Below are positions 5,471 to 7,866 of a stretch of DNA of 7,866 nt, piece after piece. Under the pieces are notes generated by a model that saw only the letters and a list, made by a program, of their open reading frames with translations, was not told the DNA's origin and searched no databases. Both the position numbers and the translations under genes were made by a program. Positions within the stretch are counted from its first letter, which is position 1; each line of letters starts with the position of its first letter. The stretch is from Acidobacteriaceae bacterium (GTDB taxonomy: Bacteria > Acidobacteriota > Terriglobia > Terriglobales > Acidobacteriaceae): positions 1-7,866 of the forward strand of contig PLKU01000143.1 in the NCBI GenBank assembly GCA_003140705.1. The letters are read 5' to 3'.

Positions 5471-7270
5471 ATGGCTGCAAGAATTGAAGATTATGCTCTG
5501 ATTGGCGACTGCGAAACCGCGGCGCTCGTGGACCGGAATGGCTCCATCGACTGGCTGTGCTGGCCGGACTTCTCCTCCGACGCATGTTTTGCCGCTCTTC
5601 TGGGTAAGGAAGAGAACGGCTACTGGAGGATTACTCCCGCCAACGGTAAATGGAAAACGACTCGCCGTTATCGTCCCCACACATTGATTCTCGAGACCAC
5701 CTTCGAGCACGCGGATGGATCGTTCCGCCTTATCGACTTCATGCCGATTCGGCAGCGCAATTCCCACATCGTCCGCATCGTCGAGGGCATCCGTGGGAAA
5801 ATCTCTCTCCGCATGGAAATGGCTTTGCGCTTCGATTACGGACGGACCGTGCCATGGGTGACGCACATCAAAGACGGCATCCGCGCCATTGCCGGGCCCA
5901 ACCTTGCCGTTCTCCGGGCCTCTGTTGCAATGCACGGAGAAAACCTGAAGACGGTTGCCGATTTCACGGTAAGGCGTGGCGACCGTGTAAGTTTCTCCCT
6001 GGCCTATGGATACTCCTATAAGCCCAATCCCCGAAAAATCGATGTCGAACAGACCCTCAATGGTTGCGAACAACGCTGGCGTCATTGGGCCCATCGCCTC
6101 AAGTACAAGGGAAAGTATCGCGATGTCATTGAACGGTCGCTGATCACGTTGCGAGCCATGATCTATCGGCCCACGGGCGGCATCGTTGCCGCCATCACCA
6201 CGTCATTGCCGGAATCGATTGGCGGAGTGCGCAACTGGGACTACCGCTATTGCTGGCTGCGCGACTCCACCTTCACGCTGCTGGCACTCGCCAACGGCGG
6301 TTATTTCGATGAAGCCGCGGCATGGCAGGACTGGTTGCTCCGCGCCCTTGCGGGGAGTCCGGAGCAGGTGCAAATCATGTATGGCCTGAAGGGCGAACGT
6401 CAGCTTTTAGAATGGGAAATCGGTTGGTTATCCGGATACGAAAACTCACAGCCGGTGCGAATCGGCAACGCGGCGGCTGCGCAGGTGCAACTCGACATCT
6501 ACGGGGAAATGCTGGACTGTTTCTTCCACGCGCAACACTCCATAGGCCGTCGCACCAAGGATGAATTCCGAGTACTGATTCTTCTGCTGGAGCATCTGGA
6601 GACCATCTGGCATCAGCCGGATGACGGCATCTGGGAGACGCGCGGAAGACCGCAGCAATTCACTTATTCGAAAATGATGGCATGGGTGGCCTTCGATCGA
6701 GCGGTGCTGCTGGCCGAGCAACTGCACTACGAGGCCCCCGTTGCGAAATGGAAGACAATTCGGGATAAGATTCACAGCCAAGTTTGCGCCCAAGCATTTA
6801 GTGAAAAGAAGAACAGCTTTGTGCGAGCCTATGGCTCAGATCAACTGGATGCCGCCTTGCTCCTGATGCCCATCGTCGGCTTCCTGCCGGGCAGCGATCC
6901 GCGCGTCAAAGGAACCGTCGAGGCGATTGAACGCGACCTCATGGCGGCGGGACTGGTGAAGCGCTACGAGACATCCAGGGGCAACGACGGGCTGCCGGCC
7001 GGAGAGGGCGCTTTTTTGGCCTGCAGCTTCTGGATGGTCAGTGCCCTCAAAGCCATCGGCCGCGTGAAGGATGCCCGGAAGCTGTTTGCACGCCTGCTCG
7101 CGCTGCGCAACGACCTGGGCCTGCTCTCGGAAGAGTACGACGTCAAGCGCCGACGGCTGGTCGGCAACTTTCCCCAGGCCTTCTCGAATATTGCGCTGGT
7201 CACTGCGGCCTTCGATCTGGAGAGCGGACCCAGCGTGCGCAGTCGTGCCCATCGCAGTTCGCACCGTTGA
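5471..7270 (+). CDS. GH15 glycoside hydrolase (glucoamylase or trehalase type)
   Basis: Protein of 599 aa, full length for bacterial GH15. The N-terminal beta-sandwich (about 1-190) opens with the typical RIEDYALIGDCETAALV and GSIDWLCWPDF, as in TREH_N-type members. The (alpha/alpha)6 catalytic domain (about 215-585) shows GGVRNWDYRYCWLRDS (251-266), GIWETRG with Glu389 as the probable general acid, and LLSEEYD with Glu554/Glu555 as probable base, then GNFPQAFSN (565-573). No signal peptide is seen, so it should be cytoplasmic and act on an alpha-glucan, maltooligosaccharide or trehalose. Sequence alone does not separate glucoamylase from trehalase; bacterial proteins with this architecture and this N-terminus have often proved to be trehalases. 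The start has a modest GGAAAG 2-7 nt upstream. No glycogen or trehalose gene is adjacent, so it appears to stand alone. The last dozen residues are basic, low in conservation and beyond the fold. Confidence 0.92.
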   Translation: MAARIEDYALIGDCETAALVDRNGSIDWLCWPDFSSDACFAALLGKEENGYWRITPANGKWKTTRRYRPHTLILETTFEHADGSFRLIDFMPIRQRNSHIVRIVEGIRGKISLRMEMALRFDYGRTVPWVTHIKDGIRAIAGPNLAVLRASVAMHGENLKTVADFTVRRGDRVSFSLAYGYSYKPNPRKIDVEQTLNGCEQRWRHWAHRLKYKGKYRDVIERSLITLRAMIYRPTGGIVAAITTSLPESIGGVRNWDYRYCWLRDSTFTLLALANGGYFDEAAAWQDWLLRALAGSPEQVQIMYGLKGERQLLEWEIGWLSGYENSQPVRIGNAAAAQVQLDIYGEMLDCFFHAQHSIGRRTKDEFRVLILLLEHLETIWHQPDDGIWETRGRPQQFTYSKMMAWVAFDRAVLLAEQLHYEAPVAKWKTIRDKIHSQVCAQAFSEKKNSFVRAYGSDQLDAALLLMPIVGFLPGSDPRVKGTVEAIERDLMAAGLVKRYETSRGNDGLPAGEGAFLACSFWMVSALKAIGRVKDARKLFARLLALRNDLGLLSEEYDVKRRRLVGNFPQAFSNIALVTAAFDLESGPSVRSRAHRSSHR

Positions 7271-7441
7271 CGAAATTATTCCGATAAGCTGTACCGAAGC
7301 CATCAAACGGTTCGTGCCCCCGACGAACATTAGCCCGTCGCTTATTGCATGGTGGGAAGCCAACTGCCCGGCCGACGGAGAGGGAACCCCACATGTTTGC
7401 TATTTACGCCTGTATCACCGGCAAACCGGACAGAGCCTTCT

Positions 7442-7476
7442 GCTAGTTCCTGGCAAGGTGGGCGGAAGCCACTAGC
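7442..7476. repeat. Inverted repeat just before the integrase remnant
   Basis: GCTAGT at 7442-7447 and ACTAGC at 7471-7476 are exact reverse complements, with an inner GGC/GCC pair (7452-7454 with 7468-7470). The right arm ends one base before the remnant's ATG. It could be a small operator, a recombinase core-like site, or chance. Confidence 0.3.
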
Positions 7477-7477
7477 C

Positions 7478-7558
7478 ATGAAGCAGAATCCGCAGTCCAA
7501 GGGCAACCGCAAGAAGGCCAGGACAGTTTTGCGCCTGCCTGACCTTGAGCATGCAAGG
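7478..7558 (+). pseudogene. Remnant of a tyrosine recombinase/integrase N-terminus
   Basis: The first 27 codons read MKQNPQSKGNRKKARTVLRL then PDLEHAR. The segment ARTVLRLPDLEHA is the start I recall for XerC/D-like integrases in Acidobacteriota and related genomes, where it continues into a SAM-like core-binding domain (AVLNSLPS... type). Here similarity stops at about 7558 and the frame then runs through a GC-rich hairpin to a stop at 7622-7624. No core-binding or catalytic residue (Arg...His-x-x-Arg...Tyr) is present, so it cannot be active. It is most likely what was left when an integrative element or integron-like array was truncated, with the break next to the terminator of the convergent RcnB-like gene. 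The identification rests on a short match and on memory. Confidence 0.5.
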
Positions 7559-7585
7559 CCGCCGGTTCAGATTTATCCGGCGGCC
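7557..7585 (-). terminator. Terminator hairpin of the RcnB-like gene
   Basis: GGCCGCCGG at 7557-7565 and CCGGCGGCC at 7577-7585 form a perfect 9-bp GC-only stem with an 11-nt AT-rich loop. It begins 22 nt past the stop codon (7608-7610) of the minus-strand gene. There is no T run after it on the minus strand, so it may work as an RNA-stabilising or partly factor-dependent terminator. Confidence 0.6.
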
Positions 7586-7607
7586 CAATTGGATGCGAAA
7601 GGGCGCG

Positions 7608-7866
7608 TTATGGGATGCGGATGACGGTGCGGATCTGGAACGTCGAGCTATTCGCCAGAACGTAGTTGCCATCGACCTGGCGCCATTCGTAACCCCGTGG
7701 TGGGGCGGCCAGATGATATTGGCGGTAATCGACTTTATCGCCGCGGTCCCAGTCTTCGTGTTTGATGGGTGCACCTTTCTTCCATTCCTTGTGTTCGACG
7801 TACGTGTGGTTGTCGGGATGGTTCTGGGCAAGGGCGCCGCCGCCCATTATTGACTGCTGCATAAAT
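7608..7866 (-). CDS. RcnB-like periplasmic protein, 5' end outside the window
   Basis: The visible 84 codons end with a typical RcnB-family (PF11776) C-terminus: KHEDWDRGDKVDYRQYHLAA (34-53), then PPRGYEWRQVDGNYVLAN (54-71), then a hydrophobic final strand (FQIRTVIRIP). E. coli RcnB is a periplasmic protein needed for nickel/cobalt homeostasis; many distant members carry only this domain and are uncharacterised. The frame is still open at the window edge (a Phe codon precedes the first ATG at 7862), and residues GGGALAQN look like a signal-peptidase site. The hydrophobic core of the signal peptide therefore lies beyond the edge and the true start is not here. The gene is rich in His, Asp and Lys (NHPDNHTYVEHKEWKKG), compatible with weak metal binding. 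It converges on the integrase remnant and is followed by a strong hairpin. Confidence 0.82.
   Translation of the reverse strand, partial: FMQQSIMGGGALAQNHPDNHTYVEHKEWKKGAPIKHEDWDRGDKVDYRQYHLAAPPRGYEWRQVDGNYVLANSSTFQIRTVIRIP

Noticed and set aside
5064..5585. Minus-strand 173-codon frame across the YjbR-GH15 gap
   Set aside because: It overlaps both real genes in antisense, is low in conserved motifs, and crosses the terminator hairpin.
5375..6094. Minus-strand 239-codon frame
   Set aside because: It lies opposite the start of the well-supported GH15 gene and has no family features; an antisense shadow.
7349..7477. Upstream extension of the integrase remnant frame
   Set aside because: No similarity to recombinases before the ATG at 7478; it reads as ordinary intergenic sequence.
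1..7866. CRISPR arrays, tRNA or rRNA genes, toxin-antitoxin or phage-defence genes
   Set aside because: Looked for; no repeat-spacer pattern, cloverleaf or recognisable defence domain was found.

Overview
The window reads as a stretch of accessory chromosome from a GC-moderate, Gram-negative-type bacterium. The best guess is an Acidobacteriota/Terriglobia-like soil organism. This rests on the mix of genes (GH15 trehalase/glucoamylase, LytS/LytTR pair, secreted DUF4440 protein, RcnB-type periplasmic protein), on exported proteins with cleavable signal peptides, and on an integrase N-terminus of a type I recall from such genomes. The taxonomic call is inference and is not proven by the sequence.

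Layout. Positions 1-304 are the 3' part of a group II intron RNA: distal domains, a 34-nt domain V, domain VI with its branch-point A, and a 3' end of the usual AY type. No reverse transcriptase lies in the short domain IV. Positions 305-611 have no gene but contain a perfect 9-bp inverted repeat. A small secreted DUF4440/NTF2-like protein follows (612-1073). Next is about 600 bp with no convincing gene (1074-1679), containing a hairpin behind the DUF4440 gene and, near its right end, a pair of direct repeats that fit the published LytTR-box pattern.

The core is a tightly overlapping three-gene operon: an exported alpha/beta hydrolase (1680-2708), a four-helix membrane LytS/YpdA-type histidine kinase (2678-3772) and a LytTR response regulator with a GTG start (3754-4500). 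The genes overlap by 31 and 19 bp, so coordinated translation is likely. The LytTR-like repeats just upstream suggest that the regulator controls its own operon. The simplest joint model is a membrane sensor plus regulator whose signal is produced, destroyed or detected together with the product of the exported hydrolase; this is inference.

Downstream come a YjbR/MmcQ-fold protein (4818-5180), a terminator-like hairpin, and a full-length GH15 glycoside hydrolase (5471-7270, glucoamylase or trehalase). At the right edge a roughly 27-codon remnant of a tyrosine-recombinase N-terminus (7478-7558) stops exactly at a 9-bp perfect hairpin. That hairpin is the likely terminator of a convergent RcnB-like gene (7608-7866, minus strand), which runs off the window. 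The intron at one end and the integrase stump at the other indicate past mobile-element traffic. I saw no CRISPR array, tRNA, rRNA or recognisable defence system.
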